Positions 8,779-17,354 of a stretch of DNA of 64,000 nucleotides are shown piece by piece. The notes under the pieces were generated by a model that worked only from the letters and a program-made list of their open reading frames with translations, did not search any database and had not been told where the DNA came from. Within the stretch, counting starts at the first letter, position 1. Each line of letters begins with the position of its first letter. Source of the stretch: Corynebacterium sp. ES2730-CONJ (GTDB lineage: Bacteria > Actinomycetota > Actinomycetes > Mycobacteriales > Mycobacteriaceae); assembly GCF_024834055.1 (NCBI RefSeq), contig NZ_JANUXZ010000001.1:62001-126000 (forward strand). The letters are read 5' to 3'. Both the position numbers and the translations under genes were made by a program.

Positions 8779-9539
8779 GGAAGTGTCCGCCCTTCCTCGT
8801 CACGGGGCCGATCATCTGAATAGAGGAAAGAATCAGGAAAACCACTGGCGCCTAGAACTTTTCCGACAACAATAATGGCCGTACGGGTAATTCCAGCCTC
8901 TAAAATCTGCGCAGCGATATCTCCTAAGGTACCCCGCAGAATTTTTTCATTCTCCCTAGACGCGAATGCTACCACTGCTACGGGACACTGGGCCCCATAA
9001 AACGGCAGGAGCTCAGTAACCACACGGTTAATATCGTGGGCAGCTAGGTGTATACATAAAGTGGTCCGGGCTTGAGATAAGGTTGCGAGATCTTCCCCCT
9101 CCGGCATCGCTGAGGCGCGCCCCGATACCCGAGTGAGAATAACCGATTGTCCGACGGTGGGAACTGTCAGTTCATGCCCTAAAGATGCCGCTGCTGCCGC
9201 GAAAGCTGGAACACCAGGCACGATCTCATAGTCGATACCTCGTGCTGTTAAACGTCGTACTTGTTCAGCGAGAGCAGAGTATATGCTGGGATCCCCGGAT
9301 TGCAGGCGCACAATCTTTTTGTGTTGCGCATGCGCCTGAGCGATGATTTCCACGATTGTGTCTAGGGGCATACGGGCGGTATTGATGAGTTCGGCGTGTT
9401 CAGGAGCTGAATCCAACACCTCCTGCGGAATTATTGATCCTGCATATAGACAGAGATCCGCCTGCCTAATGAGACGATCGGCACGCACAGTGAGAAGATC
9501 TGACGCCCCTGGACCTGCGCCGATGAAATAAACAGTCAT
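8766..9539 (-). CDS. cobM: Precorrin-4 C11-methyltransferase
   Basis: This 257-residue SAM-dependent tetrapyrrole methylase methylates C11 of precorrin-4 to give precorrin-5. Motifs are FIGAGPGASDLLTVRA at residues 5-20, the CobM-typical LCLYAGSIIP, VRLQSGDPSIYSAL, and EIVPGVPAFAAAAA. It lies 5 bp downstream of cobL and overlaps cobK. The next step (CobF, precorrin-6A synthase) is not encoded in this window. Confidence 0.93.
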   Translation of the reverse strand: MTVYFIGAGPGASDLLTVRADRLIRQADLCLYAGSIIPQEVLDSAPEHAELINTARMPLDTIVEIIAQAHAQHKKIVRLQSGDPSIYSALAEQVRRLTARGIDYEIVPGVPAFAAAAASLGHELTVPTVGQSVILTRVSGRASAMPEGEDLATLSQARTTLCIHLAAHDINRVVTELLPFYGAQCPVAVVAFASRENEKILRGTLGDIAAQILEAGITRTAIIVVGKVLGASGFPDSFLYSDDRPRDEEGRTLPCVL

Positions 9540-9544
9540 GGAAA

Positions 9545-10834
9545 TTAATCGCTTTCTAATTTATCTGTGGAGCTAAAGCTTCTATGGGCTTTGTCGATAA
9601 CCCACTGTACAATGGGATAGCTCGGTTTGAACGCGGTGAATTCACCGATGTGCTGCTCGGTGGAAATATTGACCCGAGTAAGAGAGCCACCATACTGGCG
9701 GCGTAGGTTGACAACGAGAGCTTCGCTTTCAATTGTCACAGCATTGGCTACGAGACGTCCTCCAGGTAGTAACTTCTCCCACGCACTATCAAAAACTCCG
9801 GGGTGGGTCAGCCCACCTCCTATAAATACACGATGAGGGCGCGTTTTTTCACTGATGACACTCTCAGGAGCGGTACCCGCGATTGTCAAACGGTGCGAAA
9901 CGCCGAGTTTGCGGGCGTTGAAGTCGATGCGCTCACGACGATCCGAGCGATCCTCGAAGCACACACCACGCGCGGTTGAAGTTGATCGCAAGCATTCAAT
10001 GACAACACTGCCTGATCCCCCACCAATATCCCATATGATATCGCCGGCCCGTGGGGCTAGAGCCGCCACACTGAGCGCTCTGATATGGGCCTTACTGAGT
10101 TGCCCATCACTAATATACGTGTCATCCGGCAGTCCTGGAGTAAGCGGAAGACCGCACCGAGAGGGAGTGACGGCAATAATATTTAGTGCACTAACGACCG
10201 CCGGAGGATTGCTGGCAGTCCCCACAGCATGTGATTCATCGGCTCCCCCGAGGTCGTTAAGAATCTCCACCTGCGCATCCGGCTGATCGAGGTCTCTTAA
10301 TAAGGCGCACAGTAGCCTAGGGGTCGTTTCGTCCCGACCCAGCACGAGGAATGGGCGCCCTTCTTCAATGGGAATAGTGAGTGATTCAATGGGCTGTGAA
10401 ACCACCGAATGGACCGGCGTCGTGTCGAGTGCCCATCCCAACCGCGCACACGCTAATGATGCTGAAGACATATAGGGGTAGATAGTCAACGGCATATCTG
10501 GAAAAATCCTCTTGAGGGTTGTTCCAATCCCGTGAAACATAGGGTCACCACTGGCTAAAACCGCGACTTTTCGCTCACCGATGGTGTCAAATATGTCCTT
10601 GAGCGCAGGCACGAGAGGAGATGGCCACGGACGGCGCTCGGCGGAGATCTCCTCTCCTAGCAGGTTTAGCTGGCGCCACGATCCCAGCACCAGGTCGCTT
10701 GAAGCCAGCGCAGCCAATGCCTCTTCGTTGAGGTCAACGATGCCGCGGGCACTCATTCCCACCACGCTTATATGCGCTCCGCCGCGGGCTGAGCTGTCAA
10801 GCTTTTGGTACAAGCCACTTTGAGATTGGGTCAT
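9545..10834 (-). CDS. cobL: Precorrin-6Y C5,15-methyltransferase (decarboxylating), CbiE-CbiT fusion
   Basis: This 429-residue fusion has an N-terminal CbiE-type methylase (about residues 18-215; VVGMSARGIVDLNEEALAAL, VLASGDPMFHGIG) and a C-terminal CbiT-type Rossmann methyltransferase (about 235-405; GDIIWDIGGGSGSV is the SAM loop near 258). It methylates C5 and C15 and decarboxylates the C12 acetate side chain. The ATG at 10834 is preceded by TAGAAT at 7 nt, suggesting a leaderless operon head for cobL-cobM-cobK. Confidence 0.93.
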   Translation of the reverse strand: MTQSQSGLYQKLDSSARGGAHISVVGMSARGIVDLNEEALAALASSDLVLGSWRQLNLLGEEISAERRPWPSPLVPALKDIFDTIGERKVAVLASGDPMFHGIGTTLKRIFPDMPLTIYPYMSSASLACARLGWALDTTPVHSVVSQPIESLTIPIEEGRPFLVLGRDETTPRLLCALLRDLDQPDAQVEILNDLGGADESHAVGTASNPPAVVSALNIIAVTPSRCGLPLTPGLPDDTYISDGQLSKAHIRALSVAALAPRAGDIIWDIGGGSGSVVIECLRSTSTARGVCFEDRSDRRERIDFNARKLGVSHRLTIAGTAPESVISEKTRPHRVFIGGGLTHPGVFDSAWEKLLPGGRLVANAVTIESEALVVNLRRQYGGSLTRVNISTEQHIGEFTAFKPSYPIVQWVIDKAHRSFSSTDKLESD

Positions 10835-10841
10835 ATAAGCA

Positions 10842-10847
10842 ATTCTA
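10842..10847 (-). promoter_or_regulatory. -10 box of cobLMK, leaderless
   Basis: On the minus strand TAGAAT ends 7 nt before the cobL ATG; no Shine-Dalgarno sequence intervenes. It lies in the 36-bp gap after pepQ. Confidence 0.6.
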
Positions 10848-10870
10848 ACTGTCTCAGGCAGAGAAATTCG

Positions 10871-11995
10871 CTAGCGCAGCGTGCGCGGCTGATTATTAAG
10901 TCTTTCACATCCTTTGTCTGTCACTAGCACAATATCTTCGATGCGCGCTCCGAAGCGTCCTGGAATATAGATGCCTGGCTCCACGGAAAATGTCATACCC
11001 GGCTCCAAAATGAGATCGTTACCTGCCATGATATACGGCTCCTCGTGGGTCGATAGACCAATTCCGTGACCAGTACGGTGAATGAAATACTCCCCGAAAC
11101 CCCGTGAGCTAATAGCAGTTCGTGCAACTGCATCAATCTCTTGTGCTTTAGCTCCGGGTTTTACTGCCGCAACCGCAGCATCTTGAGCGAGGTAGAGGAC
11201 CTCGTAAAGTTCGTGCATGAGTGGGTCGAGATGATCGAGGTTTCCTCCGACAATATATGTTCGGGTGCAATCAGAGTGGTACCCCACCCCAAAGGTGCCT
11301 CCGATATCAACAACCACAACGTCACCCGCACATAACTTCCGGTCTGAGTAGTTATGGTGAGGGTTAGCACCATTGGCCATGGAGCCAACGATGATGAAAT
11401 CTACAGCGCTGTGTTCTTCGAGGATCAGAGCATTGATATCAGTTGCTACCTCTCGTTCGGTGCGCCCTGGTCTGAGCAATTCCGGGATTTTGGCATGAAC
11501 TCGATCGATCGCTTGACCTGCACTGCGCACCTGCGCAATCTCGGCTTCATCTTTAGCAATGAAGAGTTCTTTGAGGATCACAGTGGCCGATACCCATTCG
11601 GATTGAGGCGCACTCAACTGTTGCAGACGCAGGAGATGGCTGGCTTTAAGGTCATCACTTATTCCCAACCGGATGGGTTGACGGCCAAAGTAGTCCACCA
11701 CCATCTGATGGGGATTATGCCCGTCTTCCCACGGCACTAGACGCACCGGGAGATCTTGGATCACCGATGTCTCAATCTCTGCTCGGTCAACCGCGGGATA
11801 GTAGAATTGGGGCTCGCCGTGCGCTGGGATAACGAGAGCACAGAATCTTTCATGGGTGCTCATCCATGACGAACACAGATACGCTAGCTGCGCTCCAGGA
11901 GCAACGATGACTGCATCCAAACTATTGGCACGCATCAGCCTTTGAGCTCTAGTAATCCGAGAGGCATATAGGTGGGCGGGAAAATGCGGATTCAT
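10871..11995 (-). CDS. pepQ: Xaa-Pro dipeptidase/aminopeptidase (M24B)
   Basis: The product is a 374-residue cytoplasmic metallopeptidase that cleaves X-Pro bonds. The pita-bread dimetal ligands are visible: two Asp in VVVDIGGTFG and HSDCTRTYIV, His in HRTGHGIGLSTHE, Glu in FSVEPGIY and Glu in ARIEDIVLV. I start at the ATG at 11995 (MNPHFPAHLY); the longer frame to 12073 runs into helY and adds 26 residues unlike the family. TACAAT sits 6 nt before this ATG, a leaderless arrangement, and it lies 37 bp after helY. Confidence 0.88.
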   Translation of the reverse strand: MNPHFPAHLYASRITRAQRLMRANSLDAVIVAPGAQLAYLCSSWMSTHERFCALVIPAHGEPQFYYPAVDRAEIETSVIQDLPVRLVPWEDGHNPHQMVVDYFGRQPIRLGISDDLKASHLLRLQQLSAPQSEWVSATVILKELFIAKDEAEIAQVRSAGQAIDRVHAKIPELLRPGRTEREVATDINALILEEHSAVDFIIVGSMANGANPHHNYSDRKLCAGDVVVVDIGGTFGVGYHSDCTRTYIVGGNLDHLDPLMHELYEVLYLAQDAAVAAVKPGAKAQEIDAVARTAISSRGFGEYFIHRTGHGIGLSTHEEPYIMAGNDLILEPGMTFSVEPGIYIPGRFGARIEDIVLVTDKGCERLNNQPRTLR

Positions 11996-12001
11996 ATCCT
12001 T

Positions 12002-12007
12002 ATTGTA
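12002..12007 (-). promoter_or_regulatory. -10 box of pepQ, leaderless
   Basis: TACAAT on the minus strand ends 6 nt before the chosen pepQ ATG (11995). It supports that start over the upstream in-frame one. Confidence 0.45.
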
Positions 12008-12032
12008 AATCACGACATCAAAAGCGGAGACC

Positions 12033-14807
12033 CTAAGCTCCCAGGGCGACGACACCTCGGCGGATTGCTGCAACAGCCTGCTTAGCCGTATGAATAGTAT
12101 CTTCGTTATACGAGGTTTTATTCATTTGTTCTAGCAGATCCACCACTTGGCGTGCCTGCCGTACAAAATCTCCCGGTGTCAATTCCGCACCCGACTCATG
12201 GGCGGCAGCTAGGCAGTAGCCCAATGGAGCTCCAGCCGTCCACTGGTGGAGTGCAAGAGCGAAACCAGGTTCGGGCATCTTGGTCTGTGTCAAACGGTGT
12301 CGGCGTTCATCAAAAGATAGTTGCTCCCATATCCGCATTGTATTATTCATGGCCACGACCATGGCATCGGTAGCCCCTTGGGCCTCCCCTCGCGCTTCAC
12401 GACGATTTTCAAAGGAACACATGCTCACAACGCCGGCTAATTCGGCTGGATCAAGTCCATCCCAGATACCACGACGCAGACACTGGGCAATGAGAAGGTC
12501 GGACTCGCTGTGAATGAGCGCCAAACGCTCACCTTCCTCGGTGATTGCGGGCGTGCCTGACTCGTCAAACTCCACGTAGTCCATTTCAGCCAGCAAACCA
12601 AGGATGCGATCAAACTGCTTGCCCAAGGTTTCGGTGGCTTGGTCGACCTGATTTCGCCTCTTTTTAAGCTCGAGACGGGCGCGAGTCAGCTGCTGTCCGA
12701 GTGGATTGAGATCATCAATATGGGGCCAGTAGTGGGCTGGGTGACTGCGCAACTCCGCACGTAGTTTTAATATCTCTGTGCTAGGGCGATGGCGCATATC
12801 CGGGCGCATCCTTTTTGGTCTCGGATAGGAATTCTTGGCAAAGAGCTCCTTGGCAAGCCGTGAATTTTTTTCCGGACGCGCAATAACGGGGCGCGGTAAA
12901 CGCATATGACCGATGCGTTGGGGGGCGATCGGAAAGGCCGCACTATCGACGCGACCTGCCCACCCCGATTCCATAATGATCTTCGGTCGCGGATCGTGGC
13001 GGTTATGGGCTGGCTGTACAACTACAGCAAGAATAGGTTTTTTTCTTCCGGGCAGTGCAATAACATCCCCTAGTTGTAGTCGGGAAAGCACTGCGGTGAC
13101 CTCGATGGCACGCTCTTCGAGAGACCGTTTCTTCTGGGCTTTCTCGGCTCGAGATAATGTACTGCGAAGATCAAAGTACTCGAGTATCTCAGCTAAGGGA
13201 TCTTCGCTGGCGATATCGGCGGTAGCAATGGCCCTTTGTAGTTTTCTTTCAAGATCCTCTACCCGATTCTCCGCTCGCTCAATATCACGGATCTCTTCGA
13301 CAACACTGCCATCAGCTTGAAACTGTGCAAAGGATTTTTCCAGAAGGCGGTGAGCGGGCGAAAAACCGATAGTTTTCAGCAGATTGACGCTCATATTATA
13401 GCCAGGAGCGAAAGTTGAGATAAGTGGATAGGTACGCGTAGATGCTAGGGTAGAAACGTGCTGCGGATCCATCGCGGGCGCCCACATCACAACTGCATTA
13501 CCTAGGGTGTCAATCCCCCGCCGGCCCGCACGCCCAGTCAGTTGGGTGAATTGGCCAGGGCTGAGATCAACGTGGCCTTCACCATCGTATTTAACTAATT
13601 TCTCCAAAACAACCGAGCGTGCTGGCATATTAATACCCAACGCTAGAGTTTCGGTGGCGAATACAGCTTTAACTAGTCCACGAGTAAAAAGTTTCTCCAC
13701 GATATGGCGAAAAGCCGGAAGCATGCCCGCATGGTGAGCAGCAAACCCTCGCGTGAGTGCAGCCTTCCACTTTCGGAATTCGAGAATCTTTAGATCCTCT
13801 TCTGGAATATCCTTGACGCCGTGAGCAACAATTTCAGCAATCTTCTCAGATTCTTCCTGGGACGTAAGCACCATCTTCGAGCCTAAGCACTGTGCTAAAG
13901 CGCCATCACAACCGGCTCGTGAGAAGATGAAGACGATCGCGGGTAGCATCTCGTGGTTGCTGAGAATTTGAATAACCTCAGGTCGCCCTAGGGGACGATG
14001 GCGATCGGTGCGTTTTGCCTGAGGTCTGTTAATCGATGTGCGACCTGATCCTCCACCTGATCGGGCTCGGAAAGACTTCTGAGCGAAAAAGTCAGAATGC
14101 CCGTGAGGCCGATCGTCACCGCTGATGCGTTCGATATAGGATTCGAGTCGCCGGTTGACAGTGCCTACCTCGTTGGGTTCGAACAGCGGGAAAAGTTTGC
14201 GGCCAACGAGCATCCACTGATCCAGCGGTACAGGGCGATCCTCGCTGATGATAACTTCGGTATCTCCGCGGACAGTTTGTAGCCATTCTCCAAATTCTTC
14301 GTAGTTACTCACGGTCGCTGAGAGCCCAATGATCTTGACTGTGTCCGCCAGACCGAGAATGACCTCCTCCCATACGGCACCGCGTGATCTATCCGCAAGG
14401 AAATGGATTTCGTCCATGACAACATGACTGAGTCGATCGAGGGTATCCGACTGCGCGTAGATCATATTGCGAAGTACCTCGGTGGTCATCACGAGGACAT
14501 CTGCATCTCGATTGATTGAGGTATCACCAGTGAGAAGTCCGACGTTATCGGATCCGTGAGCGCCTACGAGGTCGTGATATTTTTGGTTACTCAAGGCCTT
14601 GATTGGTGTGGTATAGAAGCACTTTGTACCCTGCGATAAGGCCAGTGATACGGCGAATTCACCCACGATAGTTTTGCCCGCTCCGGTTGGGGCGCAAACG
14701 AGAACTCCGTGTCCGTTCTCGATAGCCTGACAACCAGCGATCTGGAAGTCATCAAGTGGATGGGATAGTGATTGACGAAAAACGTCGAGATGGGAACCAA
14801 AGCTCAT
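12033..14807 (-). CDS. helY: Ski2/Mtr4-like DEAH-box RNA helicase (HelY type)
   Basis: The 924-residue superfamily 2 helicase has a Walker A motif APTGAGKT (near residue 40), the DEIH Walker B motif (near 131), SAT (LSATVSN), and motif VI QLTGRAGRRG. The C-terminal third carries the DSHCT-like domain (FENRREARGE, then LSFDERRH). It is probably an RNA unwinding enzyme in RNA turnover; the substrate is unproven. A Gly/Arg-rich insert (RARSGGGSGR) near residue 245 separates the RecA lobes. It lies downstream of tatC beyond a terminator, so it probably uses its own promoter (TAGCCT 6 nt before ATG). Confidence 0.9.
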   Translation of the reverse strand: MSFGSHLDVFRQSLSHPLDDFQIAGCQAIENGHGVLVCAPTGAGKTIVGEFAVSLALSQGTKCFYTTPIKALSNQKYHDLVGAHGSDNVGLLTGDTSINRDADVLVMTTEVLRNMIYAQSDTLDRLSHVVMDEIHFLADRSRGAVWEEVILGLADTVKIIGLSATVSNYEEFGEWLQTVRGDTEVIISEDRPVPLDQWMLVGRKLFPLFEPNEVGTVNRRLESYIERISGDDRPHGHSDFFAQKSFRARSGGGSGRTSINRPQAKRTDRHRPLGRPEVIQILSNHEMLPAIVFIFSRAGCDGALAQCLGSKMVLTSQEESEKIAEIVAHGVKDIPEEDLKILEFRKWKAALTRGFAAHHAGMLPAFRHIVEKLFTRGLVKAVFATETLALGINMPARSVVLEKLVKYDGEGHVDLSPGQFTQLTGRAGRRGIDTLGNAVVMWAPAMDPQHVSTLASTRTYPLISTFAPGYNMSVNLLKTIGFSPAHRLLEKSFAQFQADGSVVEEIRDIERAENRVEDLERKLQRAIATADIASEDPLAEILEYFDLRSTLSRAEKAQKKRSLEERAIEVTAVLSRLQLGDVIALPGRKKPILAVVVQPAHNRHDPRPKIIMESGWAGRVDSAAFPIAPQRIGHMRLPRPVIARPEKNSRLAKELFAKNSYPRPKRMRPDMRHRPSTEILKLRAELRSHPAHYWPHIDDLNPLGQQLTRARLELKKRRNQVDQATETLGKQFDRILGLLAEMDYVEFDESGTPAITEEGERLALIHSESDLLIAQCLRRGIWDGLDPAELAGVVSMCSFENRREARGEAQGATDAMVVAMNNTMRIWEQLSFDERRHRLTQTKMPEPGFALALHQWTAGAPLGYCLAAAHESGAELTPGDFVRQARQVVDLLEQMNKTSYNEDTIHTAKQAVAAIRRGVVALGA

Positions 14808-14813
14808 GGCTCA

Positions 14814-14819
14814 AGGCTA
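14814..14819 (-). promoter_or_regulatory. -10 box of helY, leaderless
   Basis: TAGCCT on the minus strand ends 6 nt before the helY ATG, immediately downstream of the tatC terminator. No Shine-Dalgarno sequence is near the ATG. Confidence 0.45.
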
Positions 14820-14825
14820 CCTAAG

Positions 14826-14858
14826 CTAAAAGGATGCACCAAGAATATAGGTGCATCC
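14826..14858 (-). terminator. tatC intrinsic terminator
   Basis: On the minus strand, just after the tatC stop, a perfect 9-bp stem GGATGCACC/GGTGCATCC (14850-14858 and 14832-14840) is followed by TTTTAG. Confidence 0.85.
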
Positions 14859-14864
14859 GCTTAT

Positions 14865-15863
14865 TTAGATAATGTCGTCGAAATAGTTTTTGTCTTCAGC
14901 TAAAGGCGCTGGCTTAGATATGGGAGCCGAAGCTAAGGTCGACGATTCGTCGGGATTTTGCGAGGTTTGAACCGGGGGCGAGGCTTCTTCATCGCCTAGG
15001 TCCAGCCACTCGGGGCGGTCAATCCTTCGGCGTCGGTCGTTGAAGCGACAGAATTGGATCGCTAATTCCATGAGTAAGCTTAGCGAGAAAGCCAGTGCAA
15101 CCATGGAAAATGGATCTTGACCGGGGGTCATAAAAGCCGCAAAAATAAAAATACCCAAGACAATAAAGCGCCGCTTCTCTTTAATGGCTTGATAGCTGAT
15201 TAATTCCACCACGTTAAGCATGGCGATGATGAGCGGTAGTTCGAAACTGACGCCAAAAATAACTAGTAGTGCCAGAATAAAATTAAAGTATTGTCCACCC
15301 GAAAGCGCCGCGATCTGGGTATTATCGCCGATAGTCAGAAGCAGATCCAAGCCATAGGCGACCACAAAATAGGCGAGGAGTGCGCCCACGACGAAGAGGA
15401 AAACAGCACTAGCGACAAAGGTGAAAGTCCACTTACGTTCCTGGCGCTTCAACCCTGGGGTTATAAAAGCCCACATCTGGTATAGCCACACTGGGGAGGC
15501 GAATACGGCACCAGCAAGGGCACCAACTTTCAGTCTCAGGAGAAACATCTCGAAGGGGCTGGTCGCGAGCAAGCGGCATTCGCCGTCGAGCGTAAACGAT
15601 GCGCGCTTCGAAGGATCGAGGGAGCAGTAAGGACCGCGCAGAATCTCTCCGAGACTAGGGATAGATAGTACCGCGTGCTGGTACCACAGAAAACCGGCGA
15701 TGGATCCGAGAATCAACCAAATGACCGATATGATTACTCGGCGGCGTAGTTCTTGGAGGTGCCCCACCAGAGACATTTGAGCTTCCGGATTGCTGCTGCG
15801 CCTAAATCGCTTTTTCTTCGCCTGTTTTTCTGTAGATGCGGCTGGTGTAAGAGAACTCATCAT
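14865..15863 (-). CDS. tatC: Sec-independent protein translocase TatC
   Basis: This 332-residue membrane protein is the twin-arginine signal receptor of the Tat translocase. The core starts at MSLVGHLQELRRRVIISV, the conserved TatC N-terminal cytoplasmic motif, then six predicted membrane helices follow, including FGVSFELPLIIAMLN and AAFMTPGQDPFSM. The C-terminal tail (about 60 residues) is charged and Pro/Ser-rich, as in other actinobacteria. An extra N-terminal stretch (residues 1-28) is basic. ATG-ATG tandem starts at 15863 and 15860 are both possible. It lies 19 bp downstream of tatA in the same operon. Confidence 0.93.
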   Translation of the reverse strand: MMSSLTPAASTEKQAKKKRFRRSSNPEAQMSLVGHLQELRRRVIISVIWLILGSIAGFLWYQHAVLSIPSLGEILRGPYCSLDPSKRASFTLDGECRLLATSPFEMFLLRLKVGALAGAVFASPVWLYQMWAFITPGLKRQERKWTFTFVASAVFLFVVGALLAYFVVAYGLDLLLTIGDNTQIAALSGGQYFNFILALLVIFGVSFELPLIIAMLNVVELISYQAIKEKRRFIVLGIFIFAAFMTPGQDPFSMVALAFSLSLLMELAIQFCRFNDRRRRIDRPEWLDLGDEEASPPVQTSQNPDESSTLASAPISKPAPLAEDKNYFDDII

Positions 15864-15882
15864 TGCTTAAGAGGAACTGTAC

Positions 15883-16293
15883 CTAAGCCTGAGGATTTTG
15901 GTTGCCTACGGAGCCCTGCCCTGGATTTGTTACGTGCCCTTGATGGGGAAAAGGAGCCTGCAAGGGATTCGGGTTATCGCCCTGCTGAGGGTACTGCGTA
16001 GGGTTGGGATGAGTAGCTGGCCCCTGGTTGGCATAGGGAGCCTGGTTGGGGTTAAGCGCTGGCCCTTGATTAATAGGTGACGCGCTGATGGGAGAGGGCG
16101 TTACTGGCTGCTGGGCGATCGCTTGCTGGTCACTAACTGCCTTATCATCGTTACTCATTTCTTTGACCTCCGACTTGAAGATACGCATGGAGCGTCCCAG
16201 TGAACGGGCAGCATCGGGTAGTCTACGAGCACCGAAAAGGAGAATGAAAACGAGGAGAATCAGGATGATCTCGAGGGGGCCTAAATTTGGCAT
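15883..16293 (-). CDS. tatA: Twin-arginine translocase pore subunit TatA/E
   Basis: This 136-residue protein has the TatA layout: short periplasmic N-terminus, one membrane helix (LEIILILLVFILLFG, residues 7-21), hinge, and amphipathic helix (RRLPDAARSLGRSMRIFKSEVKEM). From about residue 60 the tail is very rich in Pro, Asn and Gln with imperfect NQGP/NPNQAP/HPNPTQ units, longer than the core and likely disordered. AAAGGA lies 9 nt upstream of the ATG. It heads the tatA-tatC operon and follows pafC on the same strand after a 104-bp gap. Confidence 0.93.
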   Translation of the reverse strand: MPNLGPLEIILILLVFILLFGARRLPDAARSLGRSMRIFKSEVKEMSNDDKAVSDQQAIAQQPVTPSPISASPINQGPALNPNQAPYANQGPATHPNPTQYPQQGDNPNPLQAPFPHQGHVTNPGQGSVGNQNPQA

Positions 16294-16397
16294 AGGGGTC
16301 CTTTCTGAAGGTCCAACAGATCAGGAAAATCTGCTCAACGTTATGGTAGAGCGCTGGCTAAGAGAAATCTCTCAATCGTCAGATGTCTCATTACGTC

Positions 16398-17354
16398 CTA
16401 ATCATACGCACCTTTGAGCTCTCTGGCTCGTTTTCTCACAGTGTCGGCGATTTCTGCAGGTTCGACGACTCTCATACGGTCAGTATTGCCGAGGGCGAAA
16501 TTAACCAGCCATGTTCTGGATACAAGTGGCAGGGTAATCCACAGGTGGTGATCTTCATCTAATAGAGCCTGGCTGTGGGGTATGGTATCGGCTAACCAAC
16601 TGGCATGGGGATATATGACGATGGTGGCATGTTCGGTGACCGCATGGAAGTCAAAGGGGTCGTTGCTATCGAATTCGAGCTCTTCAAGATGGCTCTCCGC
16701 GGACTCGTTCTCCAGCGTCAAGTCAGTTATGCAATCGATGCGAAAAGTGCGATGGTCTACGGCATCATGATCGTAGGCGTGAAGATAGACTAGACCGTCT
16801 TTGCTGAATAAGCGTACCGGCGAGGCGTACCGTTTACTGAGTGCATCCTTGGCGCGTGAGTAATAAGAGAATGCTATCCTTTGGGATTTTTGTAACGAGG
16901 TAGCTATCAATGCCAATTTCTCACCGTGTTCGTCACGGGTTTGTTCTCGACCGAGATGATCGGAACTATTAACCTGTAAACCAGTGGCTAGGAGCAGTGA
17001 CCTGATCTTCTCGATCGCTGACTCCACGGCTTCTTTTTCCACCAAGCCAGGAGCCGATAGCAGTGACTCCAAACCGAGAATGAGGGCATTGGCCTCCGTT
17101 CGATTGAGCCGTAGCGGGAAATCCATGCCCTGGCTATCAAGGATTTTCACCGAGTGAAACTCGGATCTCAAATCGACCAATTGATCAGGAGTAATGCCAG
17201 GACCACAACAATACAAGCGGTTTAAATCCTTCTTCAACGTCCCGGGGTCGGTTCCTAGGTCAGCGGCAGCTTCCATAATTGAACGCCCCGGATGCTTTTG
17301 AAAATAGGGCAAAAGATTCAGCATCCGCACCAGATCGAGATAATGGGTGTTCAT
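16398..17354 (-). CDS. pafC: WYL-domain transcriptional regulator PafC
   Basis: This 318-residue protein has an N-terminal winged-helix region (LVRMLNLLPYFQKHPGRSIMEAAADL), a WYL domain in the middle (RIAFSYYSRAKDA; PVRLFSKDGLVYLHAYD) and a C-terminal WCX extension. In mycobacteria PafB and PafC form a heterodimer that activates the LexA-independent DNA damage response. Its ATG directly abuts the pafB stop, so the pair is co-translated, and both follow pafA in the pupylation operon. Confidence 0.9.
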   Translation of the reverse strand: MNTHYLDLVRMLNLLPYFQKHPGRSIMEAAADLGTDPGTLKKDLNRLYCCGPGITPDQLVDLRSEFHSVKILDSQGMDFPLRLNRTEANALILGLESLLSAPGLVEKEAVESAIEKIRSLLLATGLQVNSSDHLGREQTRDEHGEKLALIATSLQKSQRIAFSYYSRAKDALSKRYASPVRLFSKDGLVYLHAYDHDAVDHRTFRIDCITDLTLENESAESHLEELEFDSNDPFDFHAVTEHATIVIYPHASWLADTIPHSQALLDEDHHLWITLPLVSRTWLVNFALGNTDRMRVVEPAEIADTVRKRARELKGAYD

